Below are positions 5,764 to 14,079 of a DNA stretch of 32,487 nt, piece by piece. The position numbers and the translations under genes were made by a program. The notes beneath the pieces were generated by a model. The model was not told the DNA's origin and did not search any database. It worked only from the letters and a program-made list of their open reading frames with translations. Source of the stretch: Kandleria vitulina DSM 20405 (GTDB lineage Bacteria; Bacillota_I; Bacilli_A; Erysipelotrichales; Coprobacillaceae); assembly GCF_000702065.1 (NCBI RefSeq), contig NZ_JNKN01000024.1, positions 1-32,487 of the forward strand, read 5' to 3'. Each line of letters starts with the position of its first letter. Within the stretch, counting starts at the first letter, position 1.

Positions 5764-8052
5764 TCACTCCACATTCTTTAAAGCCTCACTCATTGAGACT
5801 CTCTGTATTTTTCTATATTCCATGATAGCGACGACAGTATATGTCAATACACCGTATATAAACATTTTTATGTAGACTATTTTATTGATATCAAATGGAA
5901 TCCATCCTGACATTTCAGTCTTCATCATGGCTATAAAGACAGGCTTAAGTAAATAATATTCCAAAGGAATAGAAACTATGATACTTAATAGTACGACCAA
6001 TGAGGTAGCTAGTATATAAAGCTTAGCTGCTTCTCTATTAGAATAGCCAAGTATCTTTATAATGGAGATGGACTGTCCATTCTTTTCAATAATGACTTTT
6101 GATAACAGATAGATGATGACCATAAACATAACCAAAGAGATTCCTTGTACTACCGACATCATCTTACCCATTGAAGCGTCAAGCTGTCTTGATATTTTTG
6201 TGACAGTATCAAAATCAATGATAGTAGCTATATTCTCTTTTTTAATATCAGTAATGGGTTTATCGCTAAAGTATCCTGAAAAATACTGACTTCCTGTCTT
6301 TAAGATATCTTCATTCAGTTTTTCTTGATCCATAAAGACACAGACACTTCCAGGATAATTATAGATACCCTGTACTTTTAATTTATATGTCTTCTTTTCA
6401 TACGGCTCATGCAAAATAATTGTATCGCCTTTGTCATAACCGTATTTTTCATGATAAGAAGATGAAATATAAACACCATCTCCCTGATGATCAATATTCA
6501 CATAACGACTCTTTTTATGTATGCCATAAACCATGACATCTTCTTCTTTAGCACCACTCTCTTTTGCTTTTAATGAACAGGCACTAAACTTCTCTGCCTC
6601 CTGATCAGTTTCAACTTCTCTTTGATAACTGAGAAGTGAAATCATGGATTTAAGTTTATCTTCACTTTGGATAGATGAAGGGACCTTTAATATATACTGA
6701 TAATCAGCAATCATCTGACTCTTCATCACATCCTGATAATTATGAATCATATCTGGTAATGCAAGTGCAAATAACAATAGTAGATTAGCAAAGAGAATAC
6801 CAACAAAGATCACAATATAGCTTCCTATATTCTGAAAGATAATACGCATACGAAATCTTGTAAAAAATGGAATATGTCGCGGTAAATACACAGCATGTTT
6901 TCTCTTTGATTTACTTAAATCTCTTTTTATTAACTTCAACACTGAAAGAGAAAGCTTTCTTCTTAATGCCACATAGTGAATAACAATCATCAAGATAAGT
7001 GGTACAACCGTTGTTTCCACTAAAGCGCTAATACTCCAGATTGTCTTATAGCTTGTTAATGAGTAGCTATTATAATAAAGAGAAGCCATTAATGTCTTAA
7101 AGTAAGTATAGCCTAGAATATTTCCTACTAGACAAGATATCAATGTTACTATCATCGGTGCACTCATATAATGAAAGATCAGTTCTTTGATTGTATATCC
7201 TGTTGCTCGAAGTGTTCCAATAACATTTGCTTCATTCATGATGGTATCAGATATCATCACCACAAATACAAATGCCATAATGATAATCATGATATAAAGA
7301 AGCATCATAACCATCGCTCGATCACTTCCCATATCTGAACCAGTAAATGTGATTGCCTGATTCTGATATCGTGGAACATAATCATCTAGACTTGTTTCTT
7401 CATTGATAACTTTTAACAGATTATCCGCAGCCTTCTTTTCATCCTTTATCTTTTTATTATATTTCCATGCATAACAATATTTCATCTGTGAACGTGTTAA
7501 TTGATTGAATGTTTTCTCATTAACAACGCCTACCCCAAATTTAATAGCATCAAACATTGAATCAGAATTATTTTCAAAAAGGGCACTATAATCAGATAAT
7601 GCGACAAAGCCTACGATTTTCCATTTATTATCAAGATAATTACCAATGGATAAATGATTGTTTTTCGCATATAAACGATCAATCGCAATTTCTCCTTCTT
7701 TTCTAGCTAAACGTCCTTCAAGAACATCCACTTTATTAATAGTATGTCGTTGTTTAAAGATTCTTATTTTAGAAGAAGAAAGAGTTCTTTCTACATAAGG
7801 AAGATCATAGATTGTTACATGTCTTGAAATGTTTTTTCTTTGCGCTTCATTTAATGGATTCTTTGTCATAAAATGACCATCTTCTATATTATATTTATCA
7901 AAGCTGTCATTATATGCCTTCAGCATGCTTTCATCTGCCACAAAGAATCCTGAGCACAAGGAAATAGTTCCTACTAACAATAAAAAAATAACAATGTACT
8001 TAGACCATCCATTACGGATTTCTCTTGGTATTCTTTTCATTAACGGACTCAT
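5764..8052 (-). CDS. FtsX/MacB-family ABC transporter permease
   Basis: 762 residues from the ATG at 8052, just after the TGA of the ATPase gene, whose final codons GAGTGGTGA supply the ribosome site; an upstream in-frame ATG at 8103 would overlap the ATPase. It has one N-terminal helix, a large extracytoplasmic region, three helices with the FtsX pattern (about 255-390), a junction helix (about 415-440), a second extracytoplasmic domain, and a final three-helix FtsX repeat (about 640-750). MacB-type permeases couple ATP hydrolysis to extracytoplasmic work such as export, lipoprotein handling or peptide resistance, rather than simple import. The middle gene of a three-gene operon. Substrate cannot be read from the sequence. 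Confidence 0.88.
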   Translation of the reverse strand: MSPLMKRIPREIRNGWSKYIVIFLLLVGTISLCSGFFVADESMLKAYNDSFDKYNIEDGHFMTKNPLNEAQRKNISRHVTIYDLPYVERTLSSSKIRIFKQRHTINKVDVLEGRLARKEGEIAIDRLYAKNNHLSIGNYLDNKWKIVGFVALSDYSALFENNSDSMFDAIKFGVGVVNEKTFNQLTRSQMKYCYAWKYNKKIKDEKKAADNLLKVINEETSLDDYVPRYQNQAITFTGSDMGSDRAMVMMLLYIMIIIMAFVFVVMISDTIMNEANVIGTLRATGYTIKELIFHYMSAPMIVTLISCLVGNILGYTYFKTLMASLYYNSYSLTSYKTIWSISALVETTVVPLILMIVIHYVALRRKLSLSVLKLIKRDLSKSKRKHAVYLPRHIPFFTRFRMRIIFQNIGSYIVIFVGILFANLLLLFALALPDMIHNYQDVMKSQMIADYQYILKVPSSIQSEDKLKSMISLLSYQREVETDQEAEKFSACSLKAKESGAKEEDVMVYGIHKKSRYVNIDHQGDGVYISSSYHEKYGYDKGDTIILHEPYEKKTYKLKVQGIYNYPGSVCVFMDQEKLNEDILKTGSQYFSGYFSDKPITDIKKENIATIIDFDTVTKISRQLDASMGKMMSVVQGISLVMFMVIIYLLSKVIIEKNGQSISIIKILGYSNREAAKLYILATSLVVLLSIIVSIPLEYYLLKPVFIAMMKTEMSGWIPFDINKIVYIKMFIYGVLTYTVVAIMEYRKIQRVSMSEALKNVE

Positions 8053-8056
8053 AGTA

Positions 8057-8755
8057 TCACCACTCGATCTGCTTGATGGATACTTTCTTATTAACCTGAT
8101 CACTCAAGATCTCACCATCTTTAATACGCACAATATGATCTGCCATATGAGCTAATGCATCATTATGAGTGACCATTAGGATAGTTGTCCCATACTTCTC
8201 ATTAATATCCTCTAATAATCCAAGAATATCTTTTGACGTCCTATAATCCAATGCTCCAGTAGGTTCATCACAAAGCAAAATCTCAGGATTTTTAATAACA
8301 GCCCTTCCAATAGAAGTACGCTGCTGCTGACCACCAGATAATTCATGTGGTAATTTATTCTGATGTTCATATAAACCAAGCACTCGTAAAAGATAATCTA
8401 AATCAAGAGGATTATCACTCAAATAGGCTCCTACCTCAATATTCTCCCTTACCGTCAAATTAGGTATCAGGTTATACATCTGAAAGATATATCCCAGATG
8501 AAATCTTCTGTATTTTGTAAGGTCTTTTTCTTTCATCTGAGATATATCTTTACCATCAACAAATATCTGTCCCTCATCACAAGAATCAATACCCCCGATG
8601 ATATTTAACAAGGTCGATTTTCCACATCCTGATGGTCCAAGCATAACGCAAAGTTCACCTTTATTTAGACATAAGTCAATTCCTTTAAGGACATGAACAA
8701 GGTTTTCATCCTGCCCATATGATTTCTTCACATTCTTCAAAACTAAAAATTCCAT
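8057..8755 (-). CDS. ABC transporter ATP-binding protein (MacB/LolD type)
   Basis: 232 residues, a single nucleotide-binding domain. Walker A GPSGCGKST lies at 40-48, the Q-loop region FQMYNLIPNLTV at 91-102, signature LSGGQQQR at 139-146, Walker B ILLCDEP at 159-165, then the D-loop GALD and switch histidine (MVTHND). The LIPNLTVREN block is typical of MacB/LolD ATPases, which pair with FtsX-fold permeases, as here. First gene of the operon, four bases before the permease start. The promoter region upstream carries two palindromes (see 8772-8841). Confidence 0.93.
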   Translation of the reverse strand: MEFLVLKNVKKSYGQDENLVHVLKGIDLCLNKGELCVMLGPSGCGKSTLLNIIGGIDSCDEGQIFVDGKDISQMKEKDLTKYRRFHLGYIFQMYNLIPNLTVRENIEVGAYLSDNPLDLDYLLRVLGLYEHQNKLPHELSGGQQQRTSIGRAVIKNPEILLCDEPTGALDYRTSKDILGLLEDINEKYGTTILMVTHNDALAHMADHIVRIKDGEILSDQVNKKVSIKQIEW

Positions 8756-8771
8756 ATTCTCACCTCTTACA

Positions 8772-8841
8772 GTTAGTCATCACTAACTACCATAGGTATA
8801 TCATACCTGTAAAAAATTAGCAATATAAAATTAGCAATATA
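8772..8841 (-). promoter_or_regulatory. Promoter with two operator-like palindromes and a tandem 14-bp repeat
   Basis: Minus-strand promoter candidate: -35 TTGCTA (8823-8818), 17-bp spacer, -10 TATACC (8800-8795). The palindrome AGGTAT-ATC-ATACCT (8794-8808) covers the -10. A second palindrome, GTTAGT-CATC-ACTAAC (8772-8787), sits over the expected start site and matches the TTAGT-N4-ACTAA site before the siderophore operon. Upstream, AAATTAGCAATATA is repeated exactly twice in tandem (8814-8827 and 8828-8841). Which regulators bind is unknown. Confidence 0.5.
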
Positions 8842-8855
8842 ATTTTGCTTTATAA

Positions 8856-8887
8856 AACAAAAAAAAGACTGTCAAATGACAGTCTTT
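8856..8887 (-). terminator. Terminator of dps
   Basis: 11-bp stem AAAGACTGTCA (8864-8874) and TGACAGTCTTT (8877-8887). On the minus strand it is followed by a run of T's. It overlaps the dps stop codon. Confidence 0.85.
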
Positions 8888-9317
8888 ACATCATCGTCTG
8901 TTCAATCATCCAGATGACTTTCTTATAGGCTGAAATATATTCATCCATTGATGAAGAAATCTGATAAGAAGATACTTCATCAGCTGCTTCTTTAATAGAA
9001 ACAACAGCATCTAATAAATAATGAAAATCATTGCATAACTCTGTATAGACAGCTTTTACATCAGTGTTAAATTCACCTTTTGCTTCTTTGATAGAAGAAT
9101 TGTTCTTAAATTCTTCTAATGTTGCAACTGGATGATATCCATTCATAAGCATAACTTCCGCAACATCATCAATCTGCGCATTGATCATATTATAATATTC
9201 TTCCAACTTTCCATGTGTCTCTAATAATGTATGACCAGCGATATACCAATGAAAGCTCTGTAATTTATGATAAAAGACAACGAGATCTGATAAATAAGCA
9301 TTTAATTTACTTTCCAT
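8886..9317 (-). CDS. dps: Dps-family ferritin-like DNA-protection protein
   Basis: 143 residues from the ATG at 9317, which has AGGAGG 6 bases upstream; an in-frame ATG at 9341 has none. Helix A carries LQSFHWYIAGHTLLETHGKLEE and helix B INAQIDDVAEVML. The ferroxidase ligands align by spacing with Listeria-type Dps: H23, H35, E39, D50 and E54. These proteins form 12-mers that oxidise and store ferrous iron, using peroxide, and so limit Fenton damage. It is a single gene with its own terminator. A small hairpin (AGCAC-TTTCT-GTGCT, 9337-9351) lies in the leader. It is divergent from the AraC gene and near mntP and the siderophore importer. Confidence 0.92.
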   Translation of the reverse strand: MESKLNAYLSDLVVFYHKLQSFHWYIAGHTLLETHGKLEEYYNMINAQIDDVAEVMLMNGYHPVATLEEFKNNSSIKEAKGEFNTDVKAVYTELCNDFHYLLDAVVSIKEAADEVSSYQISSSMDEYISAYKKVIWMIEQTMM

Positions 9318-9442
9318 ATTTTTCCTCCTTTTTATGAGCACTTTCTGTGCTTTCCTTGTATTTACATGATATGATTTTTATATCTCATTTTATAGCAGTA
9401 TCTTCTTTATAATTAATACAATCTTGTACGAAAGGAGTATTT

Positions 9443-10297
9443 ATGCATAGAGTAAACAACCTGCATCCTATTTTTGTAGGAACAGAATGCAATGAAGAAA
9501 ATCATAAAGCATTGACTCATCTTCATTCTTATGTAGAAATCATCAAATCTTTAGAAGACCATCTTTCTTTACGTATTGATGGAAAAGAACTTGAATTAAA
9601 CAAAGGTGATATCTGTCTTATTAATCAAAGACATCATCATCAGATTTTTAACAAGAAGAATCATTCTTGTCTAAGAAAAAGTGTCATCTTTGATCCCTTT
9701 GCCTTAATTCGTGAAGAACGTATTATTTCTTCATATCTTGATCCCATGTTAAAAGATCCTTCTTTAAATTATATAATCTTTGATCATAGACATCCTTCCA
9801 ATCAGGATTTAAGTAAAATCATTGAAAACATGGAACATAGTCTACATGAAAAAAGCAGTGGCTATATTCTAGAAGTGATGTCTTTACTGTTTTTATTATT
9901 GCGTATTATCTATTTATCTTATCTTCAAAGAGAAGACAATCTTTCTCTTATTGATTATGATGAACAGATTCAACGTCGTATGACATCTTATATATATGAA
10001 CATTATCAAGAAAAGATTTCTCTTGAGGATATCGCCAACATTGGACATGTCTCCATCAGTAAATGTTCAAAGATGTTCAAGAAATATGTGCAGATGTCTC
10101 CGATTGACTTCTTAAACAACTATCGTCTAGAAGTCAGCAGTAAACAGTTAAAAGAAACAACCAAGAGCATCTCTGAAATTGCTCAAGACTGTGGATTTTC
10201 TCAACAGAGCTATTTTAATAGATTATTTCTAAGAGCATACCACTGTACACCACGTCAATATCGTATTGACAAATCACCAAGAAAAGTGTACGTTTAA
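9443..10297 (+). CDS. AraC-family transcriptional regulator
   Basis: 284 residues; AAAGGAG 6 bases before the ATG supports the start. The N-terminal half (about 20-110) looks like a cupin sensing domain, with HLHSYVEIIKSLEDHLSLRIDGKELELNKGD and a His-rich INQRHHHQIF. The C-terminal 100 residues hold the two AraC helix-turn-helix motifs: ISLEDIANIGHVSISKCSKMFKKYVQMSP, then SISEIAQDCGFSQQSYFNRLFLRAYHCTPRQYR. It is transcribed away from dps and towards mntP, with a terminator hairpin between. The ligand is unknown; the neighbours suggest, but do not show, a link to metal or stress. Confidence 0.9.
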   Translation: MHRVNNLHPIFVGTECNEENHKALTHLHSYVEIIKSLEDHLSLRIDGKELELNKGDICLINQRHHHQIFNKKNHSCLRKSVIFDPFALIREERIISSYLDPMLKDPSLNYIIFDHRHPSNQDLSKIIENMEHSLHEKSSGYILEVMSLLFLLLRIIYLSYLQREDNLSLIDYDEQIQRRMTSYIYEHYQEKISLEDIANIGHVSISKCSKMFKKYVQMSPIDFLNNYRLEVSSKQLKETTKSISEIAQDCGFSQQSYFNRLFLRAYHCTPRQYRIDKSPRKVYV

Positions 10298-10304
10298 AGC
10301 ACTT

Positions 10305-10330
10305 AAACCAGGCGATACCTGGTTTTTATC
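10305..10330 (+). terminator. Hairpin terminator between the AraC gene and mntP
   Basis: Stem AAACCAGG (10305-10312) and CCTGGTTT (10318-10325) with loop CGATA, followed by TT. It sits 7 bases after the AraC stop and 14 bases before mntP, so mntP is either read through or controlled by attenuation. Confidence 0.7.
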
Positions 10331-10343
10331 TTGGAGGATTATC

Positions 10344-10904
10344 ATGTTAATAATTAATGCAATACTATTAGGAATAGGTTTAGCGATGGATGCGTTCTCT
10401 GTATCTTTAGCCAACGGGTTAAATGAACCACATATGAAAGTAAAAAAGATGTCCAAAACATCCTTTGTCTTTGGTTTCTTCCAGTGCTTTATGCCACTTA
10501 TTGGATGGTTATGTGTACATACCATCATTCATTACTTTAAACAGTTTGAAACATTCATTCCTTGGATTGCCCTTATCCTATTAGGATACATCGGTGGAAA
10601 GATGCTTATCGAAGGTATTCGTGGTGGTGAAGAAGAAACAGCTGTTCTAACTAAATCTACTTTACTACTTCAAGGTATTGCGACAAGTATTGATGCCTTA
10701 TCGGTTGGCTTTACTATCGCTAATTATAATATGGTTAATGCATTCATTACCTCATTCATTATCGGTATTGTAACATTCGCAATCAGCTTTGCAGGTTTAC
10801 ATATTGGAAAAAAATTTGGTACAAAGCTTTCTGGTCGTGCTTCTATTCTTGGAGGTATCATCCTTATTGCGATTGGACTTGAAATCTTTATTTCAGCACT
10901 ATAA
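10344..10904 (+). CDS. mntP: Manganese efflux pump MntP
   Basis: 186 residues from the ATG at 10344, which has GGAGG at 10333-10337; the longer frame back to 10266 overlaps the AraC gene. Six hydrophobic segments form two repeats, each with the hallmark acidic motif: GLAMDAFSVSLANG (about 12-25) and ATSIDALSVGF (about 113-123). MntP exports Mn(II) from the cytoplasm. In many bacteria it is controlled by a yybP-ykoY Mn riboswitch, but only a short hairpin terminator precedes it here. It lies between the AraC regulator and a shared bidirectional terminator. Confidence 0.95.
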   Translation: MLIINAILLGIGLAMDAFSVSLANGLNEPHMKVKKMSKTSFVFGFFQCFMPLIGWLCVHTIIHYFKQFETFIPWIALILLGYIGGKMLIEGIRGGEEETAVLTKSTLLLQGIATSIDALSVGFTIANYNMVNAFITSFIIGIVTFAISFAGLHIGKKFGTKLSGRASILGGIILIAIGLEIFISAL

Positions 10905-10930
10905 AAAGGTCATAATTTATGACCTTTTTT
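10903..10930. terminator. Bidirectional terminator between mntP and a convergent membrane gene
   Basis: Stem GGTCATA (10908-10914) and TATGACC (10918-10924), flanked by five A's and a T run. It serves mntP on the plus strand and the 10917-11216 gene on the minus strand; it overlaps the latter's stop. Confidence 0.85.
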
Positions 10931-11216
10931 TCATTACTCTCTTAAAAACAAGCACAATCACAAGACATACAATCAGATTAATAATAGCTGGACTAATCGT
11001 CAATAATGCACTCACATCAGCGGTAAAACTTATTGCTTGATGTTTTATAAAAATCAAATAACTATAATATAAATAAAATCCAATATACAAGATAACAGTA
11101 AGAATCAACGGCGATACCAGCAGTAATCTTGGAAGCTTCTTATTTTGATAAGAGTCAAAGATATACTTTATTAATAGAAATATCGTCCATAGGATCAATA
11201 AAATAGTTAAAATCAT
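10917..11216 (-). CDS. Small integral membrane protein, function unknown
   Basis: 99 residues from the ATG at 11216. An ATG at 11231 in the same frame actually lies in the ribosome site itself (ATGAGGAGGAG), so the downstream ATG is preferred. Three hydrophobic segments are visible (about 1-18, 31-52, 67-92), with short basic connectors (YQNKKLPR) and a basic tail (FKRVMKKRS). I do not recognise the family. It stands alone, convergent with mntP, with about 75 bases to the end of the siderophore ATPase gene. Confidence 0.65.
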   Translation of the reverse strand: MILTILLILWTIFLLIKYIFDSYQNKKLPRLLLVSPLILTVILYIGFYLYYSYLIFIKHQAISFTADVSALLTISPAIINLIVCLVIVLVFKRVMKKRS

Positions 11217-11293
11217 GATTCTCCTCCTCATAACTATTATTTTATCATATGTATAATAGCTTTTAGAAAAGATATCATAAAAAAATAAAATTA

Positions 11294-12079
11294 TTATTGA
11301 TGATACTGCCCTTTTGGTATGACAAAAGGAGAATGAGCGATAGGATCTTCTATAACTTTACAATCTAATCCATAGACTTCTTTCATTAATTCTGAAGTAA
11401 TGATTTCTTCAGGTTTTCCTTCTTTGATGAGTTCTCCTTCTTTTAAAGCATAAATATAATCCGCATATCTTGCAGCTAAATTGATATCATGCAAGACCAT
11501 CACGATGGTCGTATTTTTCTTCTTATTGATTGTCATAAGACTATCCAATATTTCTATCTGGTAAGAAATATCAAGATAAGTTGTAGGTTCATCCAGAAGC
11601 AGAATATCTGTATCTTGTGCAAGAGATAAGGCAATCCAGACACGCTGTCTTTGTCCACCTGATAATTCATCGACGTTTTTATCATGTAGATCTTCAATAT
11701 TCATCATGGATAATGATTGATGAACAATATCAAAATCTTTTTTGGTAAGTGAAGAAAACATCTTCTGATAAGGATATCTTCCTCTTAAAACAAGATCCAT
11801 CACACTAATACCTTCTGGCACTACTGGATTTTGTGGCAATAAACCTATATGAGTTGAAAGAGTCTTTGTCTTATAGCTAGATAAAGACTTTTCATCAAGA
11901 GTAATCTGTCCTTTTCTTGCATCAAGAAGTCTCGCAAAGCTCTTTAACAATGTAGATTTCCCACAGCCATTGGCACCAAGTATGACACTGATTTTTCCAA
12001 TGGGTGGGGTCATACTGAGATTCTTGACAATATTTTCTTCATCATATCCTAAATATAATTGTTCAGCTTTAATTTGCAT
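11294..12079 (-). CDS. Iron-siderophore ABC importer ATPase (FepC/FecE type)
   Basis: 261 residues. Walker A GANGCGKS lies at 35-42, Q-loop LLPQNPVVPEGISV at about 80-93, signature LSGGQRQRV at 139-147, Walker B ILLLDEPTTYLD at 159-170, then MVLHDINLAARYAD with the switch histidine. The LPQNP, TYLD and HDINLAARYAD wording is typical of the FepC/FhuC/BtuD ATPases that power siderophore and cobalamin importers. Last gene of the four-gene operon, one base after the preceding permease stop. Confidence 0.93.
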   Translation of the reverse strand: MQIKAEQLYLGYDEENIVKNLSMTPPIGKISVILGANGCGKSTLLKSFARLLDARKGQITLDEKSLSSYKTKTLSTHIGLLPQNPVVPEGISVMDLVLRGRYPYQKMFSSLTKKDFDIVHQSLSMMNIEDLHDKNVDELSGGQRQRVWIALSLAQDTDILLLDEPTTYLDISYQIEILDSLMTINKKKNTTIVMVLHDINLAARYADYIYALKEGELIKEGKPEEIITSELMKEVYGLDCKVIEDPIAHSPFVIPKGQYHQ

Positions 12080-12080
12080 A

Positions 12081-13094
12081 TTACTGAACTCCTTTCTTGT
12101 TCATCATGAAAATAAGATAGAGCAGATAAGGTGCTCCAAGCATTCCTGTTACCACTCCTACCGGATAGCGAGAAGACAAGCCATATTGAGCAATCAAATC
12201 CGATGCCAATACAAGAATCGCCCCTATGCAGGCAGTGGCAGCCATATTGTTTTTTCCATTGCGAAGAATTCTTCCAGCAATCGGTCCCGATAAAAAGGAT
12301 ACTGATGCAATAGGTCCAGTAATGCTTGTCGCAAATGCGACAAGCATTAACCCCACAATAACAAGACTGATTCTTAATGTTTTAGTGTTAACCCCAAGTG
12401 AGACCGGAAGTTCTTCTCCTAAACCCATTACGCTTAATCCATTATTCATTATAGCTATAAGCACACAGGCAATGATGGTTACTATAAGCAATGAGAACGC
12501 ATCGTTCATATTTACGGTATTTAAGCTTCCTGAAAGCCATCTTAAGGCGTTTCCTACATTATATTCAGAAGCTCTAATCAACATCCAGGAAATCATTGCA
12601 CTAAGCATTGCGCGCATGCCTATTCCAATAAGAATAAGGCGGTTATTGGAATATCCATGATGATAAGATAATAAGACAATAAGCAAAGAAATAAGCATAC
12701 CAAATATGATCGCAATAAGTGAAACGATTAGCCCTGAAAGCTGCAAAATCAAAATAGCGAAAACCGCAGCTACGCTTGCACCAGTCGATATGCCAAGCAT
12801 ATCAGGACTGGCGAGCGGATTTCGCAGCAGCTTTTGAAAGATGTTTCCTGCTAAGCCAAAGCAGATACCCGCTAATAGTCCAATAATAACGCGAGGCAAG
12901 CGTAGTGTGGTAATCACAAATGCGCCTTCTGTTTCACCATGAAATAAAACATTATAGATATGTGAAAATGAATAGATTGTTTTTCCATAACTTAATCCGA
13001 TATACATCAATGCGGCTATGATCATTATGAGAAACATGACTACGATCAGGTATTTTTTCTTTTTCTTGTAGTAGTTTCTTCTATGTAAATCCAT
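12081..13094 (-). CDS. FecCD-family siderophore importer permease (second subunit)
   Basis: 337 residues. A basic cytoplasmic N-terminus (HRRNYYKKKKKY) precedes about ten transmembrane helices. FecCD signatures are TTLRLPRVIIGLLAGICFGLAGNIFQKLLRNPLASPDMLGISTGA, GLGEELPVSLGVNT and the C-terminal GPIASVSFLSGPIAGRILR block. It should pair with the 13081-14079 permease, each contributing half of the channel, and with the ATPase that follows one base later. It overlaps the preceding permease gene by 14 bases, which implies coupled translation. Confidence 0.93.
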   Translation of the reverse strand: MDLHRRNYYKKKKKYLIVVMFLIMIIAALMYIGLSYGKTIYSFSHIYNVLFHGETEGAFVITTLRLPRVIIGLLAGICFGLAGNIFQKLLRNPLASPDMLGISTGASVAAVFAILILQLSGLIVSLIAIIFGMLISLLIVLLSYHHGYSNNRLILIGIGMRAMLSAMISWMLIRASEYNVGNALRWLSGSLNTVNMNDAFSLLIVTIIACVLIAIMNNGLSVMGLGEELPVSLGVNTKTLRISLVIVGLMLVAFATSITGPIASVSFLSGPIAGRILRNGKNNMAATACIGAILVLASDLIAQYGLSSRYPVGVVTGMLGAPYLLYLIFMMNKKGVQ

Positions 13095-14079
13095 ACTTCT
13101 TCACCTTTCTTACAATCATGATAAACACCGGGGCTCCTAGAAGAGCCATAATGATACCTACTTCTATTTCAGCGCTGCCGCCGACAAGTCGGCCGATTAT
13201 GTCGCTTGAAAGAAGGACAGCGCTGCCTAATAATGAGGAAAAGAGAAGGACTTTTTTCATAGCATTTCCACAAAGGAGACGAACAAAGTGAGGAATCATC
13301 AATCCTACAAAGCCGATTGGTCCTGCTAATGCGGTGATGGAGGCACAAAGCAATACGCCTACAATTGTGGAAAGTACATAAATAAAACTTACATTGATAC
13401 CAAGACTTGTGGCCATTTCATCTCCTAAAGCCATGATGTCTAGCGATGATGAAAGAAGATAGGCAATAATCAAGGAAACAATAATCACTGGCAAAACAGT
13501 CATAATATCCTGCCATGAAGCCTTGGAGAGACTTCCTACCTGCCAGAATCGAAAACGATCCATCAGCAAGCGATCTTTTAGCATCAGTGCATTGACAATC
13601 GACTGCAAAGCTATACTCATTGCTGCACCAGCTAACGCTAACTTGATAGGCGTCATGCCGCCATATCCAAATGATGATATAAGATAGACACACACCATTG
13701 TCAAAAGTCCCCCGACAAATGCGAGTACTAGTGATGAGATGCGGCCAACTTGAGAGAAAGACATTCCCATAATGACAAATAAGGCAGCTCCTGTATTGAC
13801 ACCAAGAATACTAGGATCCGCAATGGGATTTCTGGTAATTGATTGCATCAGTGCCCCTGAAACGGATAATGAACATCCTGCTAATAAAGCAAATATTGTA
13901 CGTGGCATACGTGCACGTACAATATTGACTTCATTATTGACAATCGAAGAATCAAAGGCCTCTATCACGCTCTTAAATGAAACTGTGACTTTTCCAAGCA
14001 TAAGAGATAGAACTGCCATTATGAGTGTAAGCAATACAATCAATAGAAAAAATGTACTAAGCTTTTTTGGCTGCTTCAT
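13081..14079 (-). CDS. FecCD-family siderophore importer permease (first subunit)
   Basis: 332 residues, about ten helices. FecCD markers are RARMPRTIFALLAGCSLSVSGALMQSITRNPIADPSILGVNTGAAL, ALGDEMATSLGINV, and GPIGFVGLMIPHFVRLLCG near the C-terminal end, the loop that contacts the ATPase. The start overlaps the end of the binding-protein gene by 23 bases in another frame, so it is translated by coupling. Some local GC-richer stretches occur (13180-13330) but reading frame and motifs are intact. Confidence 0.93.
   Translation of the reverse strand: MKQPKKLSTFFLLIVLLTLIMAVLSLMLGKVTVSFKSVIEAFDSSIVNNEVNIVRARMPRTIFALLAGCSLSVSGALMQSITRNPIADPSILGVNTGAALFVIMGMSFSQVGRISSLVLAFVGGLLTMVCVYLISSFGYGGMTPIKLALAGAAMSIALQSIVNALMLKDRLLMDRFRFWQVGSLSKASWQDIMTVLPVIIVSLIIAYLLSSSLDIMALGDEMATSLGINVSFIYVLSTIVGVLLCASITALAGPIGFVGLMIPHFVRLLCGNAMKKVLLFSSLLGSAVLLSSDIIGRLVGGSAEIEVGIIMALLGAPVFIMIVRKVKKYGFT

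Noticed and set aside
10300-10343. yybP-ykoY manganese riboswitch before mntP
   Set aside because: Only about 45 bases separate mntP from the AraC gene, occupied by a simple hairpin terminator.
13180-13330. Recent horizontal insertion in the FecCD permease gene because of local GC-richer bases
   Set aside because: The reading frame and family motifs are continuous and the shift is short; it is within ordinary variation for a conserved membrane segment.
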